A stretch of 64,000 nt of DNA from Noviherbaspirillum saxi (GTDB lineage Bacteria; Pseudomonadota; Gammaproteobacteria; Burkholderiales; Burkholderiaceae_D). Under the pieces are notes generated by a model. It did no database searches, was not told where the DNA came from, and was given only the letters and a program-made list of their open reading frames with translations. The translations under genes and the position numbers were made by a program. Positions 54,470 to 63,106 of the stretch are shown in pieces (positions within the stretch are counted from its first letter, which is position 1; every line of letters begins with the position of its first letter). The stretch spans positions 1,178,001 to 1,242,000 of the forward strand of contig NZ_QYUO01000003.1 of the NCBI RefSeq assembly GCF_003591035.1. The letters run 5' to 3'.

Positions 54470-56191
54470 ATGGCAGATATCTTGATTCGAGGCGGGACGG
54501 TGGTGGACGGCACGGGAACAGCGGGATTTCGCGCCGATGTGCGCTTGCGCGGCGACACGATCGCCGAGATCGGGCCCGACCTGCAGCACCGGAGCGAACG
54601 CATCGTCGATGCGGCCGGTTGCTATGTGACGCCCGGTTTCATCGAGGCCCATACCCATTACGACGGGACTATGTGGTGGCAGCCCGATCTCGATCCGCTA
54701 CCCGGCTATGGCGTCACGACGACCGTCATGGGAAATTGCGGCTTCTCGGTAGCACCGGTGTCCGACGACCCGGCCGTGCGGATGGAAATGGTCAAGATAT
54801 TTTCCTTTTTTGAAGATATTCCCAGCGAACCGTTCGTCAGTGAAGTCCGATGGGACTGGAAAACCTGGTCGGAATACAAGCATTCGCTGGCCAGCAAAGT
54901 CAAGGTGTCGGCCAATGTCGCCAGCTTCGTCGGGCATATCGCGTTGCGCCTGGCGGTGATGGGCGTGCAAGCCTGGGAGCGGGCCGCCACCGCGACGGAA
55001 ATCGAGCGCATGGCGGCACTGCTTGAAGACGCGCTGCGAGCCGGCGCCTTGGGCCTGTCGTCCAACCTGCACGATCACGATGGCGATGACCGGCCGATAC
55101 CGACGCTGATGGCCGACGACGCCGAATTCAAGGCGCTCATCGCGGTGCTGGACTGCTTTCCCGGCAGTTCGCTGCAAGTGATCGTCGACACCTTCATGCG
55201 CAAGACCGGCCCGCAAGCCACCGATCGGATCGCGCGCCTGTGTGAAGGGCACGCGGTGCGGGTGCAGTGGGCTGGCGTGCCGACGCTGCAGTTCCAGAAA
55301 GACATCCAGGCTCCGATGATCGAACAGCACGAGCGCTTCAAGCGCGAGGGACGCGACTTCTGGACCGGTTTCACCCATGTCTCTCCGACCTATACGCTGA
55401 GCGTGAACCGCTCGCTGATCTTTGCCCAGTCTAACGATTACGCTTGGCACGAGGTGGTGACAGCGGAAACCGAAGCCGCCAAGCTGGCGCTGTTGCGCGA
55501 TCCGGAATGGCGCGCACGCGCCCGCCATTCCTGGGACCATGAGGCGTGGCGCCACTCGCCGATGGCGCGTCCGCAAGACCTGCTCCTGCTGAATTCCGAC
55601 AATGGCGTCGGGCCAATCAAGCTGAGCGTGGCCGAGTATGCCGAACAACTCGGCGTGCATGCTTCGGATGCGATGGCGGAATGGCTGATCAAGAACGGCC
55701 TGCAATCCACCGTGCATCTGGCACCCTTCGCGATGGACGAAGAAATGGTGGTGCGCCTGCTAAAGGATCCATACACGGTCGGCAACATCAGCGATGCGGG
55801 CGCTCATGGCCAGATGCTTTGCGGCGGCGGTGAAAACATGGTGCTGTTTACCCACTATGTGCAGGAAACAGCAGCACTGACAGTGGAAGAAGCAGTGCAT
55901 GTGCAGACCGGCAAGCTGGCGAAACATTTTTCGCTGCACGATCGCGGTGAAATCAAGGTGGGCAAGCGTGCCGATATCACTGTCTTCCATCTGGACGAAA
56001 TCAAGCACCGTGAAATGAAGAAAGTGTTCGATGTGCCTGACGGGAATGGCGGCAATATCTGGCGCTGGACGCGCGACCCGGCCCCGGTCCGTCTGACGGT
56101 GGTCAACGGCATTCCGACCTTCGAGGGCGGCAAGTTCACCGGTGCATTTCCAGGGCAACTGATCGGACCGGTGTTGCAGAACGTCGAGTGA
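54470..56191 (+). CDS. D-aminoacylase-like amidohydrolase (amidohydrolase family 3)
   Basis: 573 residues. DILIRGGTVVDGTGTAGFRA at the start and YVTPGFIEAHTHYDGTMWWQ, with the metal-binding HxH, mark the N-acyl-D-amino-acid deacylase family; GADIT-like KVGKRADITVFHLDE and NVISDAGAHGQM-type segments lie in the C-terminal half. Family enzymes are zinc amidohydrolases, but in degradation clusters they may cleave other amides or lactones. It precedes a Rieske oxygenase gene (96-bp gap with a REP-like hairpin), and the two may share a transcript. Confidence 0.9.
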   Translation: MADILIRGGTVVDGTGTAGFRADVRLRGDTIAEIGPDLQHRSERIVDAAGCYVTPGFIEAHTHYDGTMWWQPDLDPLPGYGVTTTVMGNCGFSVAPVSDDPAVRMEMVKIFSFFEDIPSEPFVSEVRWDWKTWSEYKHSLASKVKVSANVASFVGHIALRLAVMGVQAWERAATATEIERMAALLEDALRAGALGLSSNLHDHDGDDRPIPTLMADDAEFKALIAVLDCFPGSSLQVIVDTFMRKTGPQATDRIARLCEGHAVRVQWAGVPTLQFQKDIQAPMIEQHERFKREGRDFWTGFTHVSPTYTLSVNRSLIFAQSNDYAWHEVVTAETEAAKLALLRDPEWRARARHSWDHEAWRHSPMARPQDLLLLNSDNGVGPIKLSVAEYAEQLGVHASDAMAEWLIKNGLQSTVHLAPFAMDEEMVVRLLKDPYTVGNISDAGAHGQMLCGGGENMVLFTHYVQETAALTVEEAVHVQTGKLAKHFSLHDRGEIKVGKRADITVFHLDEIKHREMKKVFDVPDGNGGNIWRWTRDPAPVRLTVVNGIPTFEGGKFTGAFPGQLIGPVLQNVE

Positions 56192-56224
56192 TTGGACAGT
56201 TCCTTTCCTCGACATCCTTGACTA

Positions 56225-56249
56225 CCCTCTCCCGCCTGCGGGAGAAGGG
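56225..56249. repeat. REP-like palindrome, copy 3
   Basis: CCCTCTCCCGC, CT, GCGGGAGAAGGG: close to the palindrome at 37334 with one base missing in the left arm. It lies between the amidohydrolase and Rieske oxygenase genes. Confidence 0.7.
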
Positions 56250-56287
56250 AGCCCTAGAACAACCTACGAATCAGGAGCTGCCGCATC

Positions 56288-57259
56288 ATGTCAAGTATCC
56301 AACCCATCCCAATGAAATTTCGCGTGCCCGAAGTCGCTTTCCCCAAGGGCTGGTATTGCGTCGCCGATGTCCATGAGGTCAGCGCCGACAAGCTCAAACC
56401 CGTGAGTTACCTGAACCAGCAACTGATTGTGTATCGCACGCAGTCGGGTGCGGCCCAGGTGGCCGATGCCTATTGTCCGCATCTGGGCGCGCACCTCGCT
56501 TCACACGACGGCTGCATAGCGGACGGCGCGATTGTTTGCCCCTTCCATAAATGGAAATGGGATGGTGCTCAAGGCCATTGCACCGACATTCCGTACGCCG
56601 GCATACCGCAGTCGCGCAGCCTCAAGCTGACGCTGTACCCGACCCGAGAAGTCGACGGCATGGTGCTGATGTGGTATCACCCGCAGGGAGCGGCGCCGGA
56701 TTTCGAGCCCTACGCGAGCACCGCGCTGCAGCGGGATAAATGGGTTTTGTTCGACACCAGGGTATGGACCAGCACCAGCCCCTATCGCGATATTTTCGAG
56801 AACCTGTTCGATACCGCGCACATCGTGCAACTACACGGCGCCAGCAAAATGCCGGTGATGCGCAGCATGGACTCCAAGCCGCATGGCTTGTTCGTCGACT
56901 ACCAGATCGACCCGGACGCCGAGCAGTTCAGCATCAAGAATCTCGAAGTTCACTTCACCGGCGTCACCGCGCTCAACCAATTGTTCGAAGGCCGGGGATG
57001 GGCCACCAACTTCGTCATCTCCGCCACCCCGATCGATAACGAGAGCTTCTTGCAAACGATACGCCTGTACGTCAAGGATCTTGGCTCCAGGGAGATCAAC
57101 GAACAGATCGGCAAGCCGTGGCTCGAGCGTTTCACATTCGAAGTCGAACAGGACTTCAAGGTGCTCAATTACAAAAAGCATCTGACCCAGCCCAAGCTGT
57201 GCGGCGGCGACGGGCCGATCTATCAATATCGTGAATACGCGCAGCAGTATTACGTCTGA
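56288..57259 (+). CDS. Rieske non-haem iron oxygenase, KshA-like
   Basis: 323 residues. The Rieske [2Fe-2S] ligands are in YCPHLGAHL and VCPFHKWKW (CxH-x17-CxxH). The mononuclear iron site is in FENLFDTAHIVQLHG (D..H....H). Length and the 'SKMPVMRSMD' region resemble 3-ketosteroid 9-alpha-hydroxylase (KshA) and related sterol/terpenoid oxygenases. It needs a reductase, which is not in this window. It would hydroxylate a polycyclic or alicyclic substrate; the exact substrate is unknown. A DUF1329 gene follows 64 bp downstream. Confidence 0.9.
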   Translation: MSSIQPIPMKFRVPEVAFPKGWYCVADVHEVSADKLKPVSYLNQQLIVYRTQSGAAQVADAYCPHLGAHLASHDGCIADGAIVCPFHKWKWDGAQGHCTDIPYAGIPQSRSLKLTLYPTREVDGMVLMWYHPQGAAPDFEPYASTALQRDKWVLFDTRVWTSTSPYRDIFENLFDTAHIVQLHGASKMPVMRSMDSKPHGLFVDYQIDPDAEQFSIKNLEVHFTGVTALNQLFEGRGWATNFVISATPIDNESFLQTIRLYVKDLGSREINEQIGKPWLERFTFEVEQDFKVLNYKKHLTQPKLCGGDGPIYQYREYAQQYYV

Positions 57260-57323
57260 GCCGGGGTGCAAATAAACGGATCGCGGACACATTACGGAAT
57301 CGAGCCATGGAGGAGACAAATCG

Positions 57324-58688
57324 ATGAATCGCAGAACACTCTATGTTGCACATGCCTGCGCAGTGAGCGCAGGATTCGGCACCCCGGCCCATGCCAGGGC
57401 AACTGCGCAGGAAGTGCAGTCGCTGGGTAATGAGCTGACCTGCATGGGGAGCGAAAAAGCGGGGAACAAGGAAGGCACGATCCCCGAATTCAGCGGCAAG
57501 TGGACCGGTGTGCCGCCGGGCGTCAACTACAAGGGAGCCGGCAATACCTATCCGGACCCCTATGCCCACGAGAAGCCGCTGTTCGTGATTACCGCCAAGA
57601 ATATGCAAAGCTACGCGGACAAGCTCTCTGACGGACAGAAGGCGCTCTTCAACAAGTATCCGGACACTTTCCAGATGCCGGTTTATCCCACCCATCGCGA
57701 TTTCGGCTACCTTGGCGCGGTGTGTGAACTGGCGAAAGAGAATGCCGCCCAGGCGGAACTGGAAGACAGCGGTGCGGGACTGCAAGCCATCAATGGCGCA
57801 CCGCCGTTTCCGATTCCTAAGAATGGCTTGGAGCTGCTCTGGAATCATCAACTTGCGGGCTCGGTATATACCTATCGCGGCTTGCAGGATCAGGCGGTGG
57901 TTTATCCCAACGGCGAGATTGCCTGGGGCCGCGTACATTTCGAAGTTTTCCTGCCGGCTTTCGCGCCCAATACCAAGAGCAAGACGAATGGCATTTACGC
58001 GCACTTCAAAACCAAGATCCTCCTGCCCGAGCGGCAGAAAGGCGAGATCGTGGTCGGCAGCGAGCATTACAACCATCGGCAGACGCCGCGCATAGGCTAT
58101 ATCTACAACCCAGGTACGCGGCGGGTACGCCAGTTGCCTGCATACGGCTTCGATATGCCGCAGGGGCCGGGCGGCTTTCGCACCATCGATGACGACCGCC
58201 TGTTCAATGGCTCGCCCGAACGCTATGACTGGAAGATCCTGGGGAAAAAAGAAATGATCGTTCCCTGGAATGCCTATCGCATCCAACAGCCGAACGTAAA
58301 GTATGCCGATCTGCTCAAGCCGCATCACGTCAATCCCGACTACATGCGCTATGAACTGCGCCGGGTCTGGGTGCTGGAAGCCAAGTTGAAGGACGGCTTC
58401 CGGCATCAATATGCGCGTCGCGTGATGTATCTCGATGAGGATAGCTGGAACGGCATGATGGCGGACCACTACGACATGCGCGGCCAACTCTGGCGTGTCG
58501 CGATGGTGAATTATTTCTACGCCTACGATGCCGGCATCTACATCAACAGCACATCGATTTATCACGACCTGAATTCGGGTGCCTATATGACCGACAAGAT
58601 GACCAATGGGCAGGCGCCTGTAATCAATGCCGGCGGCGTGACGCCGGTGAATTTCACACCTGATTCGGCGCGCATGGAAGGTTTGTAA
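57324..58688 (+). CDS. DUF1329 family periplasmic protein, copy 3
   Basis: 454 residues. It shares the YNPGTRRVRQLPAYGFDMPQ and DDRLFNGSPERYDWK blocks with copies 1 and 2 but is more divergent, with an N-terminus of weak signal character (HACAVSAGFGTPAHA). It lies after the Rieske oxygenase on the same strand, with GGAGG as RBS. A strong hairpin terminator follows. Three DUF1329 paralogues in 27 kb suggest separate steps or partners in hydrophobic-substrate handling. Confidence 0.92.
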   Translation: MNRRTLYVAHACAVSAGFGTPAHARATAQEVQSLGNELTCMGSEKAGNKEGTIPEFSGKWTGVPPGVNYKGAGNTYPDPYAHEKPLFVITAKNMQSYADKLSDGQKALFNKYPDTFQMPVYPTHRDFGYLGAVCELAKENAAQAELEDSGAGLQAINGAPPFPIPKNGLELLWNHQLAGSVYTYRGLQDQAVVYPNGEIAWGRVHFEVFLPAFAPNTKSKTNGIYAHFKTKILLPERQKGEIVVGSEHYNHRQTPRIGYIYNPGTRRVRQLPAYGFDMPQGPGGFRTIDDDRLFNGSPERYDWKILGKKEMIVPWNAYRIQQPNVKYADLLKPHHVNPDYMRYELRRVWVLEAKLKDGFRHQYARRVMYLDEDSWNGMMADHYDMRGQLWRVAMVNYFYAYDAGIYINSTSIYHDLNSGAYMTDKMTNGQAPVINAGGVTPVNFTPDSARMEGL

Positions 58689-58711
58689 TCACGGCCGCCG
58701 CACACAAAAAA

Positions 58712-58732
58712 CGCCCGGCCATGTGCCGGGCG
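58712..58732. terminator. Bidirectional rho-independent terminator
   Basis: CGCCCGGC-CATGT-GCCGGGCG with an A6 run directly on its left (a T6 run on the minus strand) and TCTTTTTG on its right. It lies between the convergent DUF1329 and SDR genes and should end both. Confidence 0.85.
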
Positions 58733-58764
58733 GCGATTGTCTTTTTGAAAATTACTTATAGTAT

Positions 58765-59532
58765 CTACGCTCCGGCAGCCGCCGCCAGAAACGCCGGCCG
58801 CTCGCCGCCACCGTCCATCACCAGGTTGCTCCCCGCCGCATACGCCGCCGCCGGCGAAGCCAGGAACAGGCATCCCGCAGCAATATCGGCCGGTGTTGCC
58901 AAACGGCCAAGCGGAATGGTCTTGGCGACGGCGTCGATGCCGGCCTCGTCGCCATAGTGCTCGCGCGCATCGTCGGTCAACACCAGACCCGGACTCAATG
59001 CCACGACGCGCACCTTGGGTGCCCACTCGATTGCGAGCGAGCGCACCAGGCTGAGCACGCCGGCCTTGGCGGCGCCGTAGGCGGCGGTGCCGGGTGAAGG
59101 ACGCAATGCGCTGATGCTGCCGATGAACAGGATCACGCCGCCTTCCGCCTGCTTTTGCATCAATGCATTCGCGCGCTGCGCGAGGTCGAGCGGCGCCAGC
59201 AGGTTAAGCCGAATGATCGATTCATGAAAGCGCGGCGAGGCATCGGCCGCCAGCACCGGCGGACTACCGCCGGCGTTGTTGACGACGATGTCGAGCCGGC
59301 CGAAATCTGCGGCGATGCGCTCGACCATGCTCTTCACCTGTTCGGTGTCACGCACATCGACCGGCATGAACATGGCCTGGCGTTCCTCACTCTGCACCGG
59401 CTGCTCCGGTGCGCGCCGTCCGCAAACCACAACGTGGGCGCCACCCGCCAGAAACGCTTCGGCAATCGCGCGCCCGATGCCGCGCGTGCCGCCGGTCACC
59501 AGCACGACCTTGCCGGCAAAATCCCCGTACAT
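58765..59532 (-). CDS. Short-chain dehydrogenase/reductase
   Basis: 255 residues, classical SDR: VVLVTGGTRGIGRAIAEAFL cofactor loop at residues 10-29, NNAGG in the VVNNAGGSPPV segment, and YGAAKAGVLS as the YxxxK catalytic motif. It reduces or oxidises a hydroxyl/keto group, with NAD(P) preference not deducible. RBS AGGAGA is well placed. An exact copy of the palindromic operator lies 76 bp upstream of its start, placing it in the same proposed regulon. Confidence 0.93.
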   Translation of the reverse strand: MYGDFAGKVVLVTGGTRGIGRAIAEAFLAGGAHVVVCGRRAPEQPVQSEERQAMFMPVDVRDTEQVKSMVERIAADFGRLDIVVNNAGGSPPVLAADASPRFHESIIRLNLLAPLDLAQRANALMQKQAEGGVILFIGSISALRPSPGTAAYGAAKAGVLSLVRSLAIEWAPKVRVVALSPGLVLTDDAREHYGDEAGIDAVAKTIPLGRLATPADIAAGCLFLASPAAAYAAGSNLVMDGGGERPAFLAAAAGA

Positions 59533-59607
59533 ATCGCTCTCCTGTCCTAAGAACTCATTTCATAATGAGTTCTAAAGCTGCATGGTAAGCAATGGACGTC
59601 CCGCGCA

Positions 59608-59627
59608 CATAGTCTGAAGGGACGATG
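59608..59627 (+). promoter_or_regulatory. Palindromic operator CATAGTC-N6-GACGATG upstream of the SDR gene
   Basis: CATAGTCTGAAGGGACGATG, embedded in CGCGCACAT...ATGTGCG, so the palindrome extends further than in the other copies. Located 76 bp before the SDR start on the minus strand. Confidence 0.75.
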
Positions 59628-59700
59628 TGCGGCCAGATCAGGGAATTTCATGTATCAACAGCTCGGATACCCGCTGCAACAAAGGGCCATATTTGGTGGA

Positions 59701-60765
59701 TTAGCTGGCCCGCCGCAGGGAGGTAGGCGCCTGCCCGGCCCAGCGCCGGAAGGCGCCACCGTTGCTGAAACCCAGCTGACCGGCGATTTCTTCCACCGTC
59801 ATATCAGTCTGCCGCAGCAGCCGCTCCGCTGTCCGCCGCAAACAGTCATCACGCAAGCTTGAAAGCGAACTGCCCTCGGCTTGCAACTGCCGGCGCAGGC
59901 TGGATTCGCTGAGATTCAGCAACTCTGCCAGAACTGCGCCACTGGGCAGCGCCACGCGTTCAGCCAGTGCTGCCTCCAAATGGGCATTCACCCGTTGAGT
60001 CAGCGGCGCCATACCCGCCGGCCCTGCCATCACATCGAAGGGAAACCGCGCCAGAAACGCAGGCAGGTCCCGAGCCTGCCGTATCACCGGTCGAACCAGC
60101 AGCCTTGCATCGAAGGAGAACCCGCAAGACTTCTGCCCCATCACTACCGGCGCCTCAAACAAGCCCAGAAATGGCCCCGCGTCCTCGCGCCGGGGATGGG
60201 AAAGGAACACCTCCGTCGGACGCAAGGGCTCGCCGATCAGCCAGCCAAACAGCAACAGATACGAGTAAAGGCCGGTGATATCCACCAGGCATGCCGCAAT
60301 GCTGTGGCGCCGACGCAGGGAGTTCATGCGAAACACCACTGTGTTCTGGCGCCGCTCCAGCGCCAGTTCGCCAGCCCGCGGATGCAGCATGGCGCAGAAC
60401 TGCACCGCCAGCTTCACCGCCTCGTCCATGGTTCTCGCACTCAGCACGCAACGGCAGAGCAGATCCACTTCTGCGTGAGACATGGGCGGATGACCATCGC
60501 CACGAGCCACCCGCTCCTCGAGGGCGCCAATGGCCTCTCGATAGAGCTCGACGAAACCCACCGCAGACAATGTGCCGCTGGGATCCGCCTGACCCAGCTC
60601 CCGCAAGAGCCTCGCTGCAAGCGCGTCGGGCATTCCCCGCCTTGATGGCGATGGCTGCTGCTCACGTCTGGCCATCAGAAATCCTCCGTACTGAACGAAC
60701 GGGTAGTGAGCCATGACCGGATTGATACTGTCAAGCGCGACTCGCGGCGCGTACAGTTCACGCAT
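59701..60765 (-). CDS. AraC-family transcriptional regulator
   Basis: 354 residues from ATG 60765; longer starts up to 60909 would overlap the divergent gene at 60841, so the start is uncertain. The C-terminal 100 residues carry two HTH motifs (LLNLSESSLRRQLQAEGSSL; MTVEEIAGQLGFSNGGAFRR) typical of AraC/XylS. The N-terminal part resembles the Arabinose_bd-type sensor of OruR-like regulators. It is divergent from a three-gene unit with Dabb protein and oxidoreductase, which it probably regulates. Confidence 0.9.
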   Translation of the reverse strand: MRELYAPRVALDSINPVMAHYPFVQYGGFLMARREQQPSPSRRGMPDALAARLLRELGQADPSGTLSAVGFVELYREAIGALEERVARGDGHPPMSHAEVDLLCRCVLSARTMDEAVKLAVQFCAMLHPRAGELALERRQNTVVFRMNSLRRRHSIAACLVDITGLYSYLLLFGWLIGEPLRPTEVFLSHPRREDAGPFLGLFEAPVVMGQKSCGFSFDARLLVRPVIRQARDLPAFLARFPFDVMAGPAGMAPLTQRVNAHLEAALAERVALPSGAVLAELLNLSESSLRRQLQAEGSSLSSLRDDCLRRTAERLLRQTDMTVEEIAGQLGFSNGGAFRRWAGQAPTSLRRAS

Positions 60766-60840
60766 ACCGCCAGGCTGCTCCGCTGGCGTCAACGCAAGAG
60801 AACCGGCCTCCAAGTTTGGCCATACATATACAGGTGATCG

Positions 60841-61191
60841 ATGATCCAGTTGCTGGACGAAATCGTGGTGGCGCCAGACTCTCTCCCCGCCCTGCGCGCA
60901 CTCCTTCATGAGCGCTATTTACCGGACGCCCGGGTACGCAATATGCGGCTCGCCGGCGAGTGGGTGTCGCCACCGGTGACAGTGGCCGGCGAACCCCACA
61001 CTCTGTGGCTAGCCTGGCAGCTGCCAGACATCGGGACATGGTGGGCTATGCGCCAGCAAGCCAGCGTCGCCCCCGCCGTGGAAGCACTGTGGAAAGATGT
61101 GGATGCCATCTGCTTGCGCCGCGCTCGCCATGTGCAGATACCCGCCAGCAATGCGCCCGCCACTGTTGTGGAGGCTTCCTCCCATGCCTGA
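60841..61191 (+). CDS. Conserved-looking hypothetical protein
   Basis: 116 residues beginning MIQLLDEIVVAPDSLPALRA with an alternating strand/helix pattern and WLAWQLPDIGTWWAMRQQA in the middle. It resembles small dimeric alpha-beta barrel proteins (NIPSNAP/EthD-like) in pattern, but I cannot assign a family. It overlaps the next gene by 8 bases and is the first gene of the unit divergent from araC. Confidence 0.6.
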   Translation: MIQLLDEIVVAPDSLPALRALLHERYLPDARVRNMRLAGEWVSPPVTVAGEPHTLWLAWQLPDIGTWWAMRQQASVAPAVEALWKDVDAICLRRARHVQIPASNAPATVVEASSHA

Positions 61192-61771
61192 GACCGCCCA
61201 GCTCTATCTTGACGAAGGCGCCGATCGCGCTGCCTTTGAAGCCGCATTAAAGACGCTGCCCGGGGGCCATGCCGCCAACCTGCCGGGCTGCTGGGGCGCT
61301 GGTGAATACACCTGGGATTCCGCATCCGCTGTCAGTGCAAGGGCGAGTCTGGAAAGTCTGCCCGGTGTGTCCCGGGTGGACGCTGTGCGCTACACGCCAA
61401 TTGGCGGTGGCTTACACGATCCGGACCTGGCTCAGGGTGTCAAGCGTACCTTGTTGCTGCGCGTATGGCCCCGCACGGACACCGCGCGTATTGAGCGCTT
61501 CGAGCAAGAGCTACTGCAAATGCCGCATTACATGGGGGGCATACGAAACTGGTCTCTGGGTCGCTGCGAACCCGGCAGCGCATGGACACACGTCTGGCAG
61601 CAGGAGTTTGCCGACGTGGCCGCTCTTTTCGGCGAATACCTGATGCATCCTTATCACTGGGCCTGGGTGGACCGCTGGTTCGATTCCGAGCACCCGGAGC
61701 GCATCGTGGACGGCGCTTTAAGCCATGCTTTTTGCCCCATGGCCGGGCCTGTACTGGCTTCCCTGACCTGA
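61184..61771 (+). CDS. Dabb-domain protein (stress-responsive alpha-beta barrel)
   Basis: 195 residues from ATG 61184, overlapping the previous stop. The C-terminal half (RTLLLRVWPRTDTARIERFE, GIRNWSLGRCEPG, YLMHPYHWAWVDRWFD) matches the Dabb fold; the first half is a poorer copy, suggesting a duplicated barrel. Dabb proteins include olivetolic acid cyclase-type enzymes and small dimeric proteins of unknown role. It is co-encoded with an MDR oxidoreductase and controlled presumably by the AraC regulator. Confidence 0.8.
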   Translation: MPETAQLYLDEGADRAAFEAALKTLPGGHAANLPGCWGAGEYTWDSASAVSARASLESLPGVSRVDAVRYTPIGGGLHDPDLAQGVKRTLLLRVWPRTDTARIERFEQELLQMPHYMGGIRNWSLGRCEPGSAWTHVWQQEFADVAALFGEYLMHPYHWAWVDRWFDSEHPERIVDGALSHAFCPMAGPVLASLT

Positions 61772-61784
61772 ACCGGAGAACACC

Positions 61785-61886
61785 ATGAACACACTGCCGG
61801 GCAAGGTCGCCCTGGTTCTCCCTGGCCCGGTCGCCCACGATCCCATCATTTACCAAGTGGGCGAGGACATGCCACTCGCCCAATAA
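61785..61886 (+). pseudogene. 33-codon remnant of an SDR-like gene
   Basis: Starts MNTLPGKVALV, exactly like the beginning of many SDR genes, after a good RBS (GGAGA), but then jumps to LPGPVAHDPIIYQVGEDMPL and a stop. The NAD-binding GxxxGIG is missing. It seems that an internal deletion fused the first ten codons to an unrelated or distal C-terminus. Confidence 0.55.
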
Positions 61887-61900
61887 CCAGGAAGACTTAC

Positions 61901-62884
61901 ATGCGTGCCATCGTGATACACCGCTTCGGCGGGCCGGAAGAACTACAAATGGCGGAAGTACCCAGCCCCGAACCCGGCGCGGGAGAAGTGCTGATCCGGG
62001 TGATGTTTGCCGGCGTTAACCCGGCGGACTGGAAATGCCGGGAAGGCCGGCTACAGCATTATTTCAATTGTCAGTTTCCGTTCATCGTCGGCTTTGATGC
62101 GGCCGGTGTCGTGGAACGCGTGGGTAAGTCCATAACGGAGTACGCCGTGGGCGACACCGTACTTACCTCCTCCAACCAGGGCCGTGGTGATTGGGGAAGC
62201 TATGCAGAGTATGTGAAGTCCTCCACCGCCACCGTTGCTCCGCTGCCCAAGGGTATCGATTTCGCCCAAGGCGCTACCATTCCCACCGCCGGTGCCACCG
62301 CTTGGGGCGCCGTGCATGATGTGGGCGCGCTGAAAGCCGGGCAGAAGGTGCTGATCAATGGCGGCTCCAGCAGTGTGGGCATCTTCGCCATCCAGCTTGC
62401 CAAGGCGGCAGGTTGTGAGGTGACTGCCACCTGCGGGCCGGCCAATCAGGACTTCGTCAAGAGCCTCGGCGCGGATCACGTTATCAATTACCGCAGTGAG
62501 GATGTACTGAGGGAAGCTGTTGCCTGGGCGCCCGAGGGCGTGGATCTGTTGGTGGACGTCGTCGGCCTCGGCAGCCTGCCGGCAGATTCCACCCGGGTTA
62601 TCCGCCCCGGTGGCGCCTTGGTCTCCATAGAGACCCTGATTCAGGATATCGCTGGCTTCGATGCCGCTCTGGCCAAGTCGCGCAACGTGCGCTTGCTCTC
62701 CAACATGGCTGTTGCGGCGCGCATTCCCGAGCACCTTCGCGGCGTGGTGGATGCAATAGCCCAGGGCAAAGTAAAAACGCCGCCTTATGAAATCCTGCCC
62801 CTGGAACAGGCCGGCGAGGCCCACCGCCGCGTGGCGGCCGGCCATGTACGTGGCAAGTTATTGCTGCGGGTTGGTGCGGAGTGA
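61901..62884 (+). CDS. MDR-family NADPH:quinone reductase-like oxidoreductase
   Basis: 327 residues: GroES-like N-terminus (MRAIVIHRFGGPEELQMAEV) and Rossmann fold with VLINGGSSSVGIFAIQLAKA, lacking the zinc ligands of alcohol dehydrogenases, as in quinone oxidoreductase (QOR)-like enzymes. It reduces an activated C=C or C=O with NADPH. It follows the Dabb gene in the unit divergent from araC. Start ATG 61901 has AGGAAG upstream. Confidence 0.9.
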   Translation: MRAIVIHRFGGPEELQMAEVPSPEPGAGEVLIRVMFAGVNPADWKCREGRLQHYFNCQFPFIVGFDAAGVVERVGKSITEYAVGDTVLTSSNQGRGDWGSYAEYVKSSTATVAPLPKGIDFAQGATIPTAGATAWGAVHDVGALKAGQKVLINGGSSSVGIFAIQLAKAAGCEVTATCGPANQDFVKSLGADHVINYRSEDVLREAVAWAPEGVDLLVDVVGLGSLPADSTRVIRPGGALVSIETLIQDIAGFDAALAKSRNVRLLSNMAVAARIPEHLRGVVDAIAQGKVKTPPYEILPLEQAGEAHRRVAAGHVRGKLLLRVGAE

Positions 62885-62888
62885 ACGT

Positions 62889-63051
62889 AGGGACCGCGCA
62901 GAAACAAGTTCGCACATTTTGGCTGGCCCTATCCGGCGCGCTGCGGCGTTGCTCGTCGTCGCCATAGCTCGCTATGACTCCTCCTCGCGCCTTGCAGCGC
63001 ATCCGGATAAGACCGCCAAAATGCACGAACTTATTCCTGCGCGGTCCCTTA
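62889..63051. repeat. ~163-bp imperfect palindromic element (MITE-like)
   Basis: Outer arms AGGGACCGCGCAG...AAGTTCG...CATTTTGGC and their complement match over about 35 bases with a few changes. The middle is also self-complementary: CTTATCCGG-type arms and the centre CATAGCTCGCTATG, so the whole stretch can fold into one long hairpin. No gene is inside. It looks like a non-autonomous mobile repeat. Confidence 0.75.
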
Positions 63052-63106
63052 GGAAAACATTCATCTTTATTACTGAAATGTCAACCAACTGAAGGGAATT
63101 ATTGCA

